From Symbiodinium natans (lineage: Eukaryota > Sar > Dinophyceae > Suessiales > Symbiodiniaceae): a DNA stretch of 64,000 nt. The stretch spans positions 530,001 through 594,000 of the forward strand of contig CAJNDS010002088.1 in the NCBI GenBank assembly GCA_905221605.1. The letters are read 5' to 3'. Position numbers and translations under genes: made by a program. Under the pieces are notes generated by a model. The model had not been told where the DNA came from, did not search any database, and saw only the letters and a list, made by a program, of their open reading frames with translations. Position 1 is the stretch's first letter, and the number at the start of each line of letters is the position of its first letter. Below are positions 61,903 to 64,000 of this stretch, one piece after another.

Positions 61903-64000
61903 ATGGCCAACGGCAAAGGGCCAAGGTACCTCACCGGGGCTTCAACTGCAACCCGCCAAATATGTAAGAGACTCTTTCATGGCTATAGGGTTTAGGCGTG
62001 TAGGGGAATCTCCGAGTAGGGTGTATGACGCTTTGGGCTTAGGGTTAGGGTTTGTTTTTTTTCTTATTCTCGAAAATGGCTTCTGGATTTCTAAGACTAG
62101 GATTGAAGCAGCATTCGTGCGGCACGCAATCAGCGAGTCCAACGAGTCATAAGACAAAGAAAGGAAGGGTTTCGGGCATGAGGATTTGGGTCTAGGACTG
62201 ACTTGCCTACCCCAAGTAGAGACCAACATCCTGAGTTAAGGAATGTACTTTTGATCATAAAAAAGGATCTCTACATGGCTGAAGGCCCAGTTGAAGGCAT
62301 ATCCCTCAACTAAAGGGTACTGGGATCTTTGGGTAGGGGCGGCGGTGTATTTACGGAGGGTTTGGAGTTTTTTGGCCTTTGAGAGATATATAGATGTAGG
62401 ACCAACGGTAGAGACCCCAATTCAGTACTTCGTTCTGTCGATTATCTCGCAGCAGAGCCTCCGAAGAGGGGGGCTTAGGCCCAAAAACGGTTTAGGGTTT
62501 AGGGTTTAGGGTTCAGGGTTTAGGGGTGATACGCCGACGTCGCCCACCCAATCATGAGTCCAACTCTAACCCCCAAGCCCTTTCATAGCCGCCGGTTTGT
62601 TCAGCCCAAGTTCTTCCCTAAGTCGTTGGAAGCCTGAAAGCTGCGAGCCCCAAAGCGCAAACTCAGTAAGCCCTCGATCCTGAACCCTAGAGATTCCAAA
62701 CGTTCCACCCCCTTCACGCGACCCGACATCCCAAAGTCCCCCAAGCCCTAAACCATAAACCCTAAAACCCTAAAACCCTAAAACCCTAAAACCCTAAAAC
62801 CCTAAAACCCTAAAACCCTAAAACCCTAAAACCCTAAACCCCTAAAACCCTCAAACCCTCAAACCCTCAAACCCTCAAACCCTCAAACCCTAAAACCCTA
62901 AACCCCTAAACCCTAAACCTAAACCCTCAACCCTCAACCCTCAACCCTAAACCCAAACCCTAGCCTGCCCTGAACCCTGAGAAGCTGTCAGCAGATCGAA
63001 GTGGCCAGGCCTGCCACCCTGATACTTGCAAGAGACTTTCTCAAGAGGCCCGGTCAGGGTTGAGGGTTGAGGGTTGAGGGTTTAGGGTTTAGGGTTGAGG
63101 GTTTAGGGTTTAGGGTTGGCCCGGTCCTTGGAGTTAGAGAGGCCCCAAACCACAGAACATAGGTACAAAGGCCCCCCCTATAAGGGGGTATTTCGGAAGG
63201 CCCTTGGAATTACGGCTTATCAAGGTATTGGCGGCGTAGGGATTGTTGTGACTTCGTTACGACATTTTGGTTCACCCTAAACCCTAAACCCAAAACCCTA
63301 AGAGTTACGGGGCTTTAGGGGTTTCGGGCAGCTGGCACTTGAATTTTGATGGACCTGGCCGAAGGCTCCCCATTGCTGCTGGCTCATCGAATGAAACACA
63401 TGGGGCCTCTAGGGTTTAGGGTTTAGGCTTTACGGTTTAGGGCTTAGGATTTAGGATTTCGCGTTTAGGGTTTAGGGTTTAGGGTTTAAGATTTACGGTT
63501 TAGGGTTTAGGGTTTAGGGTTTTGGGTTTAGGTTTTCTCCTCATAAGGATTAAATAGGGATTGTTATTTGCATTTTTGGGTGGGTTCTTAAGCAAATAGC
63601 AGTCTAGGGCTTCTGTTTTTTGGGTTTACGGCTTAGGGGCTTAGGGATTTCGGGTTTAGGGGGCAGGGTTTCTAGGAATTGTGTCTTTAGCTTTACGGAT
63701 TGGGGGTTTAGGGCTTAGGGCTTAGGAGGGTTTAAGGTTTTTGGGGTTTAGGGCTTTAGGGGTTTAGAGTCTTGGGGTATCGGGATTCGGGGTTTAGGGG
63801 CTTAGGGGTTTAGGGACTTAAGGGTTTAGGGGTTTGGGGGTTTGGTGGTTTGGTGTTTAGGGTTTTGGGTTTAGGGTTTAGGAGTGTACGGGCTTGGGGT
63901 TTAGGGGCTTAGGGATTTACGGGTCTAAGGGTTGAGGGGTTGAGGGGTCTAGGGATATAGGGCCTCGAGTGGCGTGGACTGTACACAGAGCCGAATCCAT
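61903..64000 (+). CDS. Gene starting near the right end, unrecognised, incomplete
   Basis: 61903-61925 starts with ATG (MANGKGP) and ends AG/gtacct. About 62992-63050 after CTGTCAG reads QIEVARPATLILARDFLKRP. 63332 to about 63405 after GGGCAG reads WHLNFDGPGRRLPIAAGSSN. 63969 to the edge reads WRGLYTEPNP and is cut by the window. The exons follow the same repeat-flanked pattern. Their connection is assumed from order and strand only. No family is recognised. Confidence 0.35.
62241..62338. repeat. Foldback (MITE-like) element, family G
   Basis: The end AACTAAAGGGTACTGGGATCTTTGGG resembles GATCAAGGGGTACTGGGTTCTCTGGG at 10876-10903, whose partner arm is at 10785. The left arm here is weaker. 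Confidence 0.45.
62751..62965 (+). repeat. CCCTAAAA and CCCTCAAA octamer arrays
   Basis: Ten or so CCCTAAAA octamers, then five CCCTCAAA octamers, then heptamers. A mirror block of GGGTTGA/GGGTTTA units follows the candidate exon at 63057-63115. Confidence 0.9.
63416..63960 (+). repeat. Degenerate TTTAGGG sequence
   Basis: Mixed TTTAGGG, GCTTAGGG and GGGGTTTAG units. A small foldback at about 63555-63605 (ATTGTTATTTGC...GCAAATAGCAGT) interrupts it. Confidence 0.75.

Noticed and set aside
1-64000. Chromosome end or subtelomere
   Set aside because: Telomere-type arrays are short, occur in both orientations and alternate with exons throughout; there is no terminal one-way array.
1-64000. CRISPR array
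   Set aside because: The regular repeats are tandem heptamers without unique spacers of constant length, and the gene structure is eukaryotic.

Overview
The window reads as nuclear DNA of a dinoflagellate-type alveolate. The Arabidopsis-type telomere heptamer (TTTAGGG / CCCTAAA) is scattered through almost all of it. Genes are broken into very short exons (about 20-90 nt). Introns mostly start with GC or GA rather than GT and end in AG. The recognisable genes outside one inserted block lie head to tail on the plus strand. Long open reading frames are mostly accidents of repeats, so the genes were recovered by joining small exons whose phases and protein motifs agree. No tRNA, rRNA, CRISPR or spliced-leader gene was seen.

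Layout. 1-3654: isolated exon-like islands and one clear terminal exon. 3985-5553: a five-exon unrecognised gene of about 105 aa. 5.8-6.9 kb: small coding islands. 7.3-11 kb: a gene with cyclic-nucleotide-binding-domain (CNB) motifs. 13274-40903: a 17-exon mitochondrial carrier of the SLC25A39/40 (MTM1, glutathione-carrier) type, called from a GYSPTLLRDVPFSALYW segment, PLELLRTQLQ in repeat 2 and PIDVIKT in repeat 3. 42.8-about 59 kb: an AGC-type (PKA/PKG-like) protein kinase, with 13 consecutive catalytic-domain exons placed, from the glycine loop through YRDLKLEN, DLG and APE to VDWWALG. From 61.9 kb: the start of another gene that runs off the right edge.

The carrier's fourth intron contains a foreign block of about 14.5 kb (16077-30543). 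It is flanked by TA, has imperfect terminal inverted repeats (CCTGGAA-N-GCC, then CTTAATNAAG), and a paralogous empty site survives next to its right end. The block carries several mostly minus-strand genes resembling protein families that are strongly expanded in dinoflagellates, including a transposase-like gene beside the left end. Three of its genes have a single in-frame stop. It also holds a tandem duplication whose second copy ends in an inverted exon.

Two wider patterns stand out. First, around most placed exons the repeat orientation switches: CCCTAAA runs into the acceptor and TTTAGGG follows the donor. Each such intron is therefore a telomere-repeat inverted repeat that could fold in the pre-mRNA and bring weak GC/GA donors to their acceptors. 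Second, at least eight families of 70-250 bp foldback elements (MITE-like) sit in the introns, four of them side by side at 42870-43406.
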